NCBI GenBank assembly: GCA_902799355.1
Contig: CADCAG010000007.1
Coordinates: forward strand, 1 to 64,000
Reading direction: 5' to 3'
DNA length: 64,000 nucleotides
DNA from: an uncultured Bacteroidales bacterium
GTDB lineage: Bacteria > Bacteroidota > Bacteroidia > Bacteroidales > Bacteroidaceae
Below, piece by piece: positions 24,942 through 33,496 of this stretch. Under the pieces are notes generated by a model. That model had not been told where the DNA came from. It was given only the letters and a program-made list of their open reading frames with translations, and ran no database searches. The translations under genes were made by a program, and so were the position numbers. Position 1 is the stretch's first letter. Every line of letters begins with the position of its first letter.

Positions 24942-25249
24942 GAATATTGCCTACATTGCTTACACTGCTTACATTCATATCTCTTATACAGCATGTTACA
25001 TAATGTAAGCAACAAGCGCGCATGTAGGCAAGCAATGACAGCAAGAGGGAATTCCAGAGTCTGGAAAGATTTTTCCACAGCCTGGAATGTTTATTCCACA
25101 GTATGGAATTATTATTCCACGGTGTGAAAAAGTTCATTCCCTTCTGCTAGCAGGAGTAGTGCTTACATTGAGTTGATTTTGCCTACATTGCACAAAGTAC
25201 TGACTATCAGCATAGAATGTAAGTAATGTAGGCAGTGCAAGCAATATTC
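24942..25249. mobile_element. Non-coding element with 35-bp inverted-repeat ends
   Basis: The ends 24942-24976 and 25215-25249 are inverted repeats matching at 29 of 35 positions. Between them, the motif TGCYTACATTG or its complement recurs in both orientations (near 24949, 24958, 24967, 25002, 25022, 25161, 25181, 25218 and 25226), arranged around a central 21-bp palindrome array. No gene fits. It could be a MITE-like element, a relic of a replication/primase-type locus, or a structured RNA. The rest of 24805-25329 holds a short hairpin-like repeat at 24891-24908 (TTCTCC AAA GGAGAG) and nothing else recognisable. Confidence 0.5.
25052..25129. repeat. Four 21-bp palindromic units (TTCCA-N5-TGGAA)
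   Basis: TTCCA-N5-TGGAA begins at 25052, 25073, 25094 and 25115, exactly 21 bp apart, with spacers GAGTC, CAGCC, CAGTA and CGGTG; the fourth copy's right arm is TGAAA. The spacing is two helical turns, so bound dimers would line up on one face. Confidence 0.85.
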
Positions 25250-25265
25250 AAAAAAAACTATTAAA

Positions 25266-25301
25266 AAACAAAAAAGGGTTCACTCCAAATGAAGTGAACC
25301 C
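25266..25301 (-). terminator. Terminator of the DUF3836 gene
   Basis: GGGTTCACT (25276-25284) pairs with AGTGAACCC (25293-25301); on the minus strand it is followed by a run of T. Confidence 0.85.
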
Positions 25302-25329
25302 GATACATACAAACCTAATATATATGATG

Positions 25330-25878
25330 TTACAGTCTATGGTCAGCAAAGAGGAGTGGCATTTCATTGACCTGTATCTCGCTGATGAGCTGATACGGTG
25401 TGGAGGTGTCCTGGCGGCGATAGTGGCTGATGTTGTGGACATCGCTGTAGGGCTGCAGGGAGTAGACCATCTTATCCACTGGCTGCTCGAAGCTGTCGGA
25501 CTGCTTGTTGTAGTGACTATACTCTATGCTATAGGTGTCGTTGTTAAGAGTATAGTCGTGGCGTGAAGCGATAGCCCAACGCATGTTCATATCGTCCCAT
25601 TGAGAGGATACCTTGCTGGTCAGCGTGCCGTCAGGGGCATAGGTGTACTCATACTTGCGATAGGGAGTGAGTTTGAAGTCCTTGCCATCAACACTTTTCT
25701 GATAGACATACATGGTGGTGATGTCATCTCCTGTATAGTCGGCATTGTAGGCGAAATCACTCTCGGGCAGATTGATGACGGTCTCATAACTGTTCTTAAC
25801 GGTTTCAGAGGTAAGGACTTGTGCCTTGGCGCTCATGGCGGCTACGCACATCATGGCTGCGAATACTAACTGTTTCAT
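25330..25878 (-). CDS. DUF3836-like secreted protein
   Basis: A 182-residue exported protein with signal peptide 'MKQLVFAAMMCVAAMSAKAQ' followed by a small beta-rich domain: 'YRKYEYTYAPDGTLTSKVSS', 'RHDYTLNNDTYSIEYSHYN'. This repeating tyrosine-rich beta pattern fits DUF3836, a family of small secreted Bacteroidota proteins of unknown role. It is monocistronic with a clear terminator. The upstream 213 bp hold two copies of TTAGACGYAAG about 60 bp apart and no gene. Confidence 0.65.
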   Translation of the reverse strand: MKQLVFAAMMCVAAMSAKAQVLTSETVKNSYETVINLPESDFAYNADYTGDDITTMYVYQKSVDGKDFKLTPYRKYEYTYAPDGTLTSKVSSQWDDMNMRWAIASRHDYTLNNDTYSIEYSHYNKQSDSFEQPVDKMVYSLQPYSDVHNISHYRRQDTSTPYQLISEIQVNEMPLLFADHRL

Positions 25879-26091
25879 AATCGTAATTTTTTAATAGTTG
25901 TTTTTACTCCTTAGACGCAAGGTAGTATTGATTTACTACAGTCTTGTGCTATTTTTTTTCTGTTTCTTTTGTCTGTTAGACGTAAGAAGCAGGTAGAAAA
26001 GTTGCAGCAACAATAAAAAACATACGCTAGGGGTATTGCATGAGCAAGTGTTTTTCCTCTCAGTTTTCTTGTGTAATTCCTTATTATTTCG

Positions 26092-26099
26092 TACATTTG
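26092..26099 (+). promoter_or_regulatory. Promoter -7 box for the DUF4421 gene
   Basis: TACATTTG lies 25 bp before the ATG at 26125. Confidence 0.6.
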
Positions 26100-26124
26100 C
26101 AACACCTATCTACATGACTGGCCC

Positions 26125-27303
26125 ATGAGACGAGAGATCAATATAGTTGGAATGGTAATCTGTTGCCTGCTGTTTTCCATGAACGCAGGAGGACAGATTA
26201 TGCACCATCTTAAACGGGTGCAACACTACCTGGACTCTACGGCAAAGGCCAAGGTGGACCAACGCTATATCGAGGTGCCCGACAAGCCGTGGAGGATCAT
26301 TCTGAACTATAAGACCAATGGGGTGGAAGTGGACTACAACCAGGAGCTGGATTATCCAGCGTTGAACGACCACGTGGAGTGGCAGTTGTGTTTCGAGCCA
26401 CCCATGGCGAGCTCTGTAGGCTTCTGGGTGGGCTATCGCGGTACGGGACTGTCCTATTCTTATTCGCTCAACAAGAATGCCGGACGCTACTTCACTTTCA
26501 GCAGTACGGGAGCCAAATACGGACTGTCCTTCCGTCTGAGGAGGTTTAACATCAGCGAGGTAACATTTTCAGCAAAGGAGACTGAGAACCAGCAGACCCA
26601 GGATTATGAGAAAAGTGGTAATATGCCTTCGCCCGTATGGATCCGTTCGGTATATGTGAATGGCTATTATGTGTTTAACGGACGCCGCTATTCGCAGGCT
26701 GCTGCCTACAACCAGTCTGTCATCCAGCGTCGTTCGGCAGGTTCTTTCCTGATAGGTGCTACCTGGTATCAGTCGTCGTTTGACTATTCAGACATGTCCA
26801 ACTACGCGTTCATGATGATTGCCCAGGGCATACACCGCATCAAAGTGCATCAGGCCAATATCGGCTTTGGCTACGGCTATAACTTCGTACCCTTCCGCGG
26901 ACTTGTCATCAATGCCATGACGATGCCTACGCTGAGCGTGTACAACCGAGTGAAGATTGACAAGTATGACTTCAACTACGAGCTGACTCCAGAGACTGGA
27001 CAAGTCGACGACTATGGGAAATGGGACCCACAGACCAAGAAGTGGGAGAACGGAAAGAGCAAGAAACCCATGCGTCTGGCAACGGGGCCTGACGACGTGG
27101 TACGCTACTGGGATCTGGACTCGGAAGTGGACTATAGTGCGCTACGCCTCAACGTAGACCTACGACTTGGCATTACCTACAACTGGAAGAACTGCTATCT
27201 TGGTTTCCAGGCGCAGTTTAACAACTTCACCTACAAGAAAGACCAGAGTAAAGTGACGCTTACCGAAGGTTTTGCAAAGGTAGCGTTGGGCGTGAGACTA
27301 TAA
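26125..27303 (+). CDS. DUF4421 outer-membrane beta-barrel-like protein
   Basis: A 392-residue exported protein with an N-terminal signal ('MVICCLLFSMNAGGQ'). The body alternates hydrophobic and polar residues with many Tyr/Phe-ended strands ('GFWVGYRGTGLSYSYSLNKN', 'ANIGFGYGYNFVP', 'LRLNVDLRLGITYNW') and ends in a strand 'GFAKVALGVRL', as in outer-membrane barrels. It fits DUF4421, a Bacteroidota family without known function. It is a single gene with its own promoter and a hairpin 3 bp after the stop. Confidence 0.75.
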   Translation: MRREINIVGMVICCLLFSMNAGGQIMHHLKRVQHYLDSTAKAKVDQRYIEVPDKPWRIILNYKTNGVEVDYNQELDYPALNDHVEWQLCFEPPMASSVGFWVGYRGTGLSYSYSLNKNAGRYFTFSSTGAKYGLSFRLRRFNISEVTFSAKETENQQTQDYEKSGNMPSPVWIRSVYVNGYYVFNGRRYSQAAAYNQSVIQRRSAGSFLIGATWYQSSFDYSDMSNYAFMMIAQGIHRIKVHQANIGFGYGYNFVPFRGLVINAMTMPTLSVYNRVKIDKYDFNYELTPETGQVDDYGKWDPQTKKWENGKSKKPMRLATGPDDVVRYWDLDSEVDYSALRLNVDLRLGITYNWKNCYLGFQAQFNNFTYKKDQSKVTLTEGFAKVALGVRL

Positions 27304-27306
27304 ATA

Positions 27307-27331
27307 GAGTGCACAGCGAAACTGTGCACTC
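27307..27331. terminator. Hairpin after the DUF4421 gene
   Basis: GAGTGCACAG and CTGTGCACTC form a perfect 10-bp stem around CGAAA. No T tract follows on the plus strand. Confidence 0.65.
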
Positions 27332-27355
27332 GTTAAGTAATACATTACCTTATTA

Positions 27356-29149
27356 TTATTGTAATGGTGTCAACGGATAGACAATATTCACTATCAGGAT
27401 GTTGGCAGCCAGGATGATGATGTTCATCAGCAGACCGATACGCAAGAAATCGCTGAAGCGGTAGCCACCAGGGCCATAGACCAACATGTGGGTGGGCGAA
27501 CCGATAGGTGTGGCAAAGCTACTGCTGACGCTAACCATCAGGGCGACGAGGAAGGGGAACGGCTCGTAGCCCAGCTTCTCGGCAGCCTCGTACATGATGG
27601 GGAAGAACATGGCACCCGCAGCTGTATTCGAGATAAACTCGGTGATGAAGGTACCCACGAAACAGACGGCTGTCATCACGACAAGCGGGTTGGTGCCGCA
27701 GACATCGAGGATGCCGTTGGCCAGCCATTCGGCAATACCCGTCTTCTGGATGGCAAGGCCGAGGACGGCACTACCAGCGAAGACCATCAGGATCTCCCAG
27801 TTGATGGCACGCATGGCCTGCTCCATGTTGCAGCAGCGACAGATGAGCATGGCGGCGGCGGCAAGGAAGGCACACTGCAGCAGCGGCATGATGCCGAGAG
27901 CCGAGACGACCACCATCGCTATCATGATAGCGGTAGAGATGAGTGTGCCGTATCCGATGTTGGGCACCTCGTCGGAATCGAAGAAGTGGAGGTCGTTAGT
28001 TAATGCTGAAGTATTGAAGTTAATCTGCTTCGGACATACCAACAGCAGCGTGTCGCCAGCCTGCAGTTCGACGTCACGCGGAGCCATGTTGAGACGCTCA
28101 CCACGTCGGGCTACAGCTGCCAGCATTACGTTGTTATCCTTCTCAAAGGTGCTGCCGCCGATGGTTGTACCTATCAGGCGGCTACCGAAGGTGATGTATG
28201 CCGTGTGCAGACGGTAGTCGTCGACCTCGTCAATAGAGAAGATGTGGTGGTCGGCACTCACCAGTTTATGTGAATATGCCATGTCTATCAGCTCGTCAAT
28301 GCGTCCGGCATAGACCAGATGGTCTCCGCCCATGATAGGTTCGTTCTCCGTGATGGCCAACGGCACATTGTCGAAGTGGTGCATCTCAATCAGGCTACCA
28401 CCTTTAACATGGAAGAGTCCTGCCTGTCCCAGTTTCTTGCCGATATACGGATTGTCTGAGGGGACGAGGAATTCCACGGTGTATTCGCCTGTCGACTCGA
28501 AGGCACTCTCAGGAACCTTGCGATCGGGCAACAGTCGGCGCATGGCGATAATCGACAGTACGCCGATAGCCAGACAGAACAGTCCCGGGATGGTGGTTGT
28601 CAGGATGTTCATGGCTTCCCCCGTCTTCTCCTCGTAGAGTCCACTGATAATCAGGTTCGGCGGTGTGCCAATAAGGGTACAGACACCTCCCATACCCGAT
28701 GCATAGCTCAGAGGGATGAGCAGTTTCGAGGGCGATATGCCGAGCTTCTTAGCCCACATCTTGACGATGTTGACGAAGAGCGTCACAACAGTCGTATTAC
28801 TAAGGAACGAGCTGAGCACAGCCACGGGCAGCATGAGTCGCGTCACTGCCTTCGAGTAGCTGTTGGGACTGCCGAGCAGATATTTCACGATACATTGCAG
28901 CACACCAGTATACGTCAGACCAGCGACGACCACGAACAGCACACCGACGGTGATGACTGACGTGCTACTAAAACCAGAAAAGGCTTCCTTGGCATCGAGC
29001 ACGCCCGTGACATAGAGCACGCCAATGGCTCCGAGGAATACCAGGTCGCTACGCCACTTGGTGAATAGCAGGATGGTAAACATGCCCAGCACCGTGACGA
29101 TGGTTATCCAGGCGTCAAGGCCAAAGCCTAAAAACATCAATGAGTCCAT
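27356..29149 (-). CDS. SLC13/DASS-family transporter with two TrkA-C domains
   Basis: A 597-residue inner-membrane protein. The N-terminal half (about 1-205) and C-terminal part (about 400-597) contain the membrane domains, with 'LSNTTVVTLFVNIV' and 'GVCTLIGTPPNLIISGL' in the first half and the mirror 'EFISNTAAGAMFFPIM' and 'SFATPIGSPTHMLVYGPGGY' in the second; these SNT and TPxN-type motifs bind substrate and Na+ in SLC13 proteins. Two cytoplasmic RCK_C/TrkA-C domains lie between (about 220-380). The family carries dicarboxylates, sulfate or similar anions; the substrate is not clear. Confidence 0.85.
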   Translation of the reverse strand: MDSLMFLGFGLDAWITIVTVLGMFTILLFTKWRSDLVFLGAIGVLYVTGVLDAKEAFSGFSSTSVITVGVLFVVVAGLTYTGVLQCIVKYLLGSPNSYSKAVTRLMLPVAVLSSFLSNTTVVTLFVNIVKMWAKKLGISPSKLLIPLSYASGMGGVCTLIGTPPNLIISGLYEEKTGEAMNILTTTIPGLFCLAIGVLSIIAMRRLLPDRKVPESAFESTGEYTVEFLVPSDNPYIGKKLGQAGLFHVKGGSLIEMHHFDNVPLAITENEPIMGGDHLVYAGRIDELIDMAYSHKLVSADHHIFSIDEVDDYRLHTAYITFGSRLIGTTIGGSTFEKDNNVMLAAVARRGERLNMAPRDVELQAGDTLLLVCPKQINFNTSALTNDLHFFDSDEVPNIGYGTLISTAIMIAMVVVSALGIMPLLQCAFLAAAAMLICRCCNMEQAMRAINWEILMVFAGSAVLGLAIQKTGIAEWLANGILDVCGTNPLVVMTAVCFVGTFITEFISNTAAGAMFFPIMYEAAEKLGYEPFPFLVALMVSVSSSFATPIGSPTHMLVYGPGGYRFSDFLRIGLLMNIIILAANILIVNIVYPLTPLQ

Positions 29150-29182
29150 ATTGAGGTTAGATAATATTTATGCAACACGATG

Positions 29183-29190
29183 CAAAGATA
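29183..29190 (-). promoter_or_regulatory. Promoter -7 box for the SLC13 gene
   Basis: TATCTTTG on the minus strand, 33 bp before the start. Confidence 0.6.
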
Positions 29191-29194
29191 CTCA

Positions 29195-29229
29195 TTTTTT
29201 CTGAAGAACCAAACAATTCTTCAGAAAAA
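29195..29229. terminator. Hairpin after the 158-aa gene
   Basis: TTTTTTCTGAAGAA and TTCTTCAGAAAAA pair around CCAAACAA. It lies immediately upstream of the SLC13 promoter and separates the two genes. Confidence 0.65.
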
Positions 29230-29246
29230 CAGGTCGCACAGTGACA

Positions 29247-29723
29247 TTAATAGTTGTCCAAAACCTGTTGGAGCTTCTCGCGCTGGCGCTCTTTCTTCGA
29301 CTTGCGGTTGGGCAGGAGTTTGCTGATGAGGAGGGCTGCCAGAGAGAGGGGGTTGACACTGCTCACCATAACGCCACCCTCCTGACGGAACTGCTTCTTC
29401 CTTTCTTCCAGCATGTGGCCTTGGTAGCAGAGTATCATATCCTGGCGCAGCTTGGGCGTCATGATGACAACCTGAACGGGCTTCTGCTGTGGCATCATAG
29501 CCTTTGGAGAGAGAGACTTCTGCTGGGGAAGGACGGGCTGCAAGATGGAAGAGTCATGTCGCGTGGGCTTCAGTGGTTCGTTGCGCAACCATTCTTCGAA
29601 GTCGTCTGCCGGACTCTTTATAGAGTCAGGTATGCTGACCTTTTTCTCGTCAGTAGAAACCTGTGCCTTGACCATCACGGCCAAGGCTAACAGGCATATA
29701 ATCAGTACGAAGAATCTAATCAT
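29247..29723 (-). CDS. Exported protein of unknown function, 158 aa
   Basis: The N-terminus is a signal peptide ('MIRFFVLIICLLALAVMVKA'). The mature part is polar and proline/glutamine-rich ('DDFEEWLRNEPLKPTRHDS') and ends in a basic helix ('KSKKERQREKLQQVLDNY'). 'LSLAALLISKLLPNRK' near the end is moderately hydrophobic. I do not recognise the family with confidence; it may be one of the small Bacteroidota periplasmic DUFs. It has its own promoter and a hairpin downstream. Confidence 0.6.
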   Translation of the reverse strand: MIRFFVLIICLLALAVMVKAQVSTDEKKVSIPDSIKSPADDFEEWLRNEPLKPTRHDSSILQPVLPQQKSLSPKAMMPQQKPVQVVIMTPKLRQDMILCYQGHMLEERKKQFRQEGGVMVSSVNPLSLAALLISKLLPNRKSKKERQREKLQQVLDNY

Positions 29724-29748
29724 TTACGGTTGCATCGGATTGTTGGTG

Positions 29749-29756
29749 CAAAGATA
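29749..29756 (-). promoter_or_regulatory. Promoter -7 box for the 158-aa gene
   Basis: TATCTTTG on the minus strand, 26 bp before the start. Confidence 0.55.
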
Positions 29757-29871
29757 AGGATTCTTCGCCAGAGAGTGTATGAAAAATAGTTTATAAAAAC
29801 TTAGTAATTAATAATTTAAGATTTTCTTAAACTTTGTTTTGTTAAAGATTATTACAAGGCATCAACAGAGT

Positions 29872-30099
29872 TTATTTTCGTCTGAGAATGCCAACGACTA
29901 CCAGCAGATAGCCAGCGAGGCAGAGCATGGGGGCTACGACGATACGACGCGTTGAGAAAACATCAGGATTGAAAGCCTGCTCCGTGGTGCCATCGCCAGA
30001 CATCAACAAATAACCTATGATGATCAGCATACAGGCAATGAGGAGGATGATGCGACTATTCAGAAGGATATGAAGGATGCGATTAGTGTTGTGGGACAT
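29872..30099 (-). CDS. DUF3098 small membrane protein
   Basis: A 75-residue protein (from 'MSHNTNRILHILLN'; an in-frame start at 30108 is also possible) with two membrane helices separated by 'SGDGTTEQAFNPDVFSTRRI'. The FNPDVFSTRRIVVAP motif identifies DUF3098, a Bacteroidota family. As I recall, this gene usually sits near ftsX and uppP. Here it overlaps the 3' end of a DUF2723 gene and is probably translated from the same transcript. Function unknown. Confidence 0.75.
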   Translation of the reverse strand: MSHNTNRILHILLNSRIILLIACMLIIIGYLLMSGDGTTEQAFNPDVFSTRRIVVAPMLCLAGYLLVVVGILRRK

Positions 30100-32551
30100 A
30101 GCGGTCATAATGTTTTATATATTGTTGGTAAATGTCAGTTCGGTCATATTGTGCAGCCACGATGAGAGCCTGCTGCAGGTTTTGCTGCCATAGGCTACGT
30201 GAATAGTTGGAAACAGCACGCCGCGAGGAGTCGATGGTGTCTATCCATGAGAGCCACTCAACGGAACGTCTCAAAAGGTTGGAGACGATGGCGTCGCCCT
30301 GTTTGGAGAGATTGTTCAGATAGAAGCAGCGGGCCATGGCGAGAGCTGAGTCGGTATAGGGAATGTTCTCCTCAGGCATCTCCTGTTGCCACTTGCTGCA
30401 GACCTTCAATGCCCGTTGGGTATCACCCTGCTGAAGCAGTGAGTCAATAAGCACCCCCATGATAAACTGATGGGTGTTGGCCATATGCTTTACATCTTCA
30501 TCGATATAGAGTCCTTTGGTGCTTAGTCCGCCATAGCGATAGCGGTGCATGATGTTGTTGTAGAGGCGTTCTACATCCACCTGACGACCGTCGGCAGTGG
30601 GCGATATGCGATAGGCCAGACCTTCGAGTACCAGATGGTCACGGAGGAACGACAGGTTATTGCCCATGCTGATAGACATATAGAAAGGACGTGTCCATAC
30701 GGCATTTGACAGCATTTCCAGCACCATCAGCTCATTTTTCAGCAGATACTGCTTGCCCTTCAGCGAAATGACCATGGTACCTTCTGAGGATGGGATGGAA
30801 AGGCTATCGGTATTGATGGGCAGGTATTCCATCTTTCCTTGCCGGTAGTCTTCATGGCTCCAGCTGATGGGCAAGGCAGGCGAGTCATAGGCAGGGCGCT
30901 TCATCTGGTCAATATACCAATCGGTCTGCAGATATTCCAGGTTACAGTCACGAGTATCTCTACGCACACCTTCCACCTCTTGATTATACCACAAAGGAAA
31001 CGTGTCATTGTCGCCATTGGTAAAGATTACGGGAAAGCCCTCATCCTGCATGGTCATCAGATAGTTCCTTCCGAAGTCGCGACAAGTATAGCGACCAGAG
31101 CGATCGTGGTCGTCCCATGTCTGCGAAGCCATCTGCAAGGGGATGAGGAGTGCCAAGGGGGCCAGTTTTCTGAAGTTGGCTGCGCCCAAGCCTATCCAGA
31201 TGGCAAAGGCATAGAACGAGCCGACATAGGCATAGTCACGCTCTCGTGGTTGCATAGGTGTCTGGTTGAGATAGACCACAATAGCCAAACCCGTCATCAC
31301 GAATAGCAACGAGACAATCCATAGCTGTCGACGACCCTCACACCCCTTTCGCCACTGCCAAAGCATGCCCAGCATGCCCAGCAGTAGGGGAAGACCATAG
31401 AACACATTGTGCCCCTTATTGTCTGCCAGGTCGGCTGGCAACTTCGACGTGTCGCAGTCCAGCAACCAGTCGTCAATCCATCGGAAACCCGTTATCCAGT
31501 TGCCGTGCTCTACCTCACCCTGCCCTTGGATATTGTTCTGCCGACCCACAAAATTCCAAAAGAAGTAGCGCCAGTACATGAAGTTCACCTGATAGGACAG
31601 GAAATAGCGCAGGTTCTCACCCTTGGTAGGCACGCCGTCGTACGTCTCAATGTCGCCCATCCAACTCTCGTAGGCATCGGCGTGGTACATAGAATAGATA
31701 CGAGGATAGAGTGGTGTTTTACCATACTGTTCACGACTCAGGTATCTGCCCAGCGTGGAGAGCGTCTTGGGCTCGTTCTCACACATTGGTAGACAGGCAT
31801 TGGCACGAACAAGGATGACGCCATAGCTGCTGAAACCCACCAGAAACATCAAGAGACAGGAGAATAAGAGTCTGAGAAGTCTACGACGTGCCTTGACGAG
31901 GCGTGTAAAGAGATCCTTCTTGCGGAACCAAACGACGAAAGCCATTGCTGGCAGGCAGAGCAGACAGAGCAGATGGACACCGATGGAGAGCCCCGTGATA
32001 TAGGCAATGAGAAGAATCCAGCGATTGCTGCGTGGACTATCTGCCTCATCTTCCCATTTCAAGATAAGCCAGAACATCAGCGCCGTGAGGAACGAGGAGA
32101 AGGCATAGACCTCAGCCTCAACAGCCGAGAACCAGAAAGTATCGCTGAAGGTATAGGCCAAAGCGCCCACCAGTCCGCAAGACTCGATAGCAATAACGTT
32201 GGCTATGGTCAGCATGTCGCCCGTCGGACAGATTAGCTTCTTTGCCAGATGCGTGATGGTAAGGAACAGGAAGAAGATGCACCCCGCACTCAAGAGTGCT
32301 GACAGCAGGTTGACCATCAGTGCCACTTGTGATGGTGAGCGGGCAAACTGAGAGAACAGGTTGGCCACCAGCATGAAGAACGGGGCACCAGGTGGATGAC
32401 CAATCTCCAATTTGTATCCACACGTAATGAATTCAGGACAGTCCCACAAGCTGGCCGTCGGCTCTACGGTGAGACTATACACCACAGCAGCGATGGCAAA
32501 CGAGAGCCACGCCATGAGGGTGTTGAGTTTGGAAAAAGTTGTTTGTTGCAT
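30083..32551 (-). CDS. DUF2723 multi-pass membrane protein with C-terminal repeat domain
   Basis: An 822-residue protein. The start at 32551 ('MQQTTFSKLNTLMAWLSF') is chosen because the promoter box lies between it and the longer start. The N-terminal 450 residues carry about ten membrane helices with the DUF2723 signature 'TVEPTASLWDCPEFI' and 'EIGHPPGAPFFMLVANLF', which resembles protein O-mannosyltransferase-type (GT-C) glycosyltransferases, including an acidic residue in the first loop. The C-terminal third is soluble and helical, TPR-like ('DTQRALKVCSKWQQEMP'). It probably transfers a lipid-linked sugar in the periplasm. Confidence 0.85.
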   Translation of the reverse strand: MQQTTFSKLNTLMAWLSFAIAAVVYSLTVEPTASLWDCPEFITCGYKLEIGHPPGAPFFMLVANLFSQFARSPSQVALMVNLLSALLSAGCIFFLFLTITHLAKKLICPTGDMLTIANVIAIESCGLVGALAYTFSDTFWFSAVEAEVYAFSSFLTALMFWLILKWEDEADSPRSNRWILLIAYITGLSIGVHLLCLLCLPAMAFVVWFRKKDLFTRLVKARRRLLRLLFSCLLMFLVGFSSYGVILVRANACLPMCENEPKTLSTLGRYLSREQYGKTPLYPRIYSMYHADAYESWMGDIETYDGVPTKGENLRYFLSYQVNFMYWRYFFWNFVGRQNNIQGQGEVEHGNWITGFRWIDDWLLDCDTSKLPADLADNKGHNVFYGLPLLLGMLGMLWQWRKGCEGRRQLWIVSLLFVMTGLAIVVYLNQTPMQPRERDYAYVGSFYAFAIWIGLGAANFRKLAPLALLIPLQMASQTWDDHDRSGRYTCRDFGRNYLMTMQDEGFPVIFTNGDNDTFPLWYNQEVEGVRRDTRDCNLEYLQTDWYIDQMKRPAYDSPALPISWSHEDYRQGKMEYLPINTDSLSIPSSEGTMVISLKGKQYLLKNELMVLEMLSNAVWTRPFYMSISMGNNLSFLRDHLVLEGLAYRISPTADGRQVDVERLYNNIMHRYRYGGLSTKGLYIDEDVKHMANTHQFIMGVLIDSLLQQGDTQRALKVCSKWQQEMPEENIPYTDSALAMARCFYLNNLSKQGDAIVSNLLRRSVEWLSWIDTIDSSRRAVSNYSRSLWQQNLQQALIVAAQYDRTDIYQQYIKHYDRYVPQH

Positions 32552-32572
32552 AAAGCTTGCTGAATTTTTCGG

Positions 32573-32580
32573 CAAAGCTA
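32573..32580 (-). promoter_or_regulatory. Promoter -7 box for the DUF2723 gene
   Basis: TAGCTTTG on the minus strand, 21 bp before the chosen start. Confidence 0.5.
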
Positions 32581-32650
32581 GCAACAATTATGATAATGTA
32601 GCGAAAGAATTGTCTGACATTTCTCTGACATTTATCAACGAGTAAGCTAA

Positions 32651-33337
32651 CTATTTGATAGTCAACTCATACGCGCGTCCTCTGTCTGACTCTATTTTTA
32701 GGTCAGAATGTTGCTCAATGACAGGTTTCAGTCTGCGAATCAACGTATACAGTGTCTCACTGGCATCAGGTTTCTTAGGCCAGAGGGCATCACAAATCTC
32801 TGTTTTTGTCAGTTGGTGTGTCTCCGAACGGAAGAACATCTCCAGCAGTTGCTGTTGCATGCGCGTCAACTTGATACGCCGTCCTGCAGCATCATAAAAA
32901 GTGCCTTCAGCCTCAGCGAAACGTAATCCGCCATATTGTGAAACACCCACCATTTGCAGCATCTCATGGCGACGATGATAGAAACAGAAGAGTGCCCACA
33001 TAAGTGTCAATGTCCATAAGACAACAGTGGGGCGCTGGTCAGACAAGCTGAAGATGGTTGCCTCTGAACAACGGGCATAGGCCTTGAACTCTCGTCCCTT
33101 GGTATCGACAGCAATCGTTGCCTTGCCACGCAGTTCTGCAATTTGCAGGTGACTGTTGAACGACTGAATAGTATCTTGTGTAATGACGTTGCTCTGTTGC
33201 ATGGCCAAAGCTGACGACAGCGCCTGACTCATATCATCAACCACCTGTCGCTCCGTAGCATGATAGCTGACGAGACTCGTTGCACATGAGGCAACGATCA
33301 AGACGAAAAGAACAATGACTAAATACTGCTGTTTCAT
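32651..33337 (-). CDS. Membrane-anchored winged-helix regulator (ToxR-like)
   Basis: A 228-residue protein begun at the ATG of 'MKQQYLVIVLFVLIVASC', since the longer frame starts at GTG and runs through a TATCTTTG promoter box. A helix at about 4-22 and another at about 101-120 ('VVLWTLTLMWALFCFYHRR') bracket a small periplasmic domain (about 25-95). The C-terminal cytoplasmic part (about 140-228) is an OmpR/PhoB-type winged helix ('LTRMQQQLLEMFFRSETHQL', 'TKTEICDALWPKKPDASETL'). It is probably a one-component sensor that binds DNA from the membrane. It lies upstream of the DUF2723 gene and could regulate it. Confidence 0.75.
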   Translation of the reverse strand: MKQQYLVIVLFVLIVASCATSLVSYHATERQVVDDMSQALSSALAMQQSNVITQDTIQSFNSHLQIAELRGKATIAVDTKGREFKAYARCSEATIFSLSDQRPTVVLWTLTLMWALFCFYHRRHEMLQMVGVSQYGGLRFAEAEGTFYDAAGRRIKLTRMQQQLLEMFFRSETHQLTKTEICDALWPKKPDASETLYTLIRRLKPVIEQHSDLKIESDRGRAYELTIK

Positions 33338-33400
33338 ATCTGTGTGCAAAGATACAAAAGAAATCATCACCCGACAACGGATTAACAGGGTTTAACCCTC

Positions 33401-33496
33401 TCACAAATGCCAAAGGCCCTCGCCAAGAGCGGTAGAGACCGTCAACAAGGCGAGGGCAAATATAATGACTATCATCACTTTTTTATGAATCCTCAT
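33401..33496 (-). CDS. 31-aa membrane peptide coupled to the M56 gene
   Basis: ATG at 33496-33494 overlaps the TGA of the M56 peptidase gene as ATGA, so translation is probably coupled. The peptide has a basic start ('MRIHKKV'), a hydrophobic helix ('MIVIIFALALLTVSTAL') and ends 'GEGLWHL'. The coding sequence contains a hairpin (GCCCTCGCC 33416-33424 with GGCGAGGGC 33449-33457, inner CGGT/ACCG), which may also act as the operon's 3' end. It is the third member of the BlaI-M56 unit. The family is not recognised; it could be a cofactor or inhibitor of the membrane protease. Confidence 0.6.
   Translation of the reverse strand: MRIHKKVMIVIIFALALLTVSTALGEGLWHL

Noticed and set aside
25052-25129. 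CRISPR array candidate
   Set aside because: The units are 21 bp palindromes with 5-bp cores and 6-bp spacers; there are no 25-40-bp repeats with unique spacers of similar size and no cas genes in the window.
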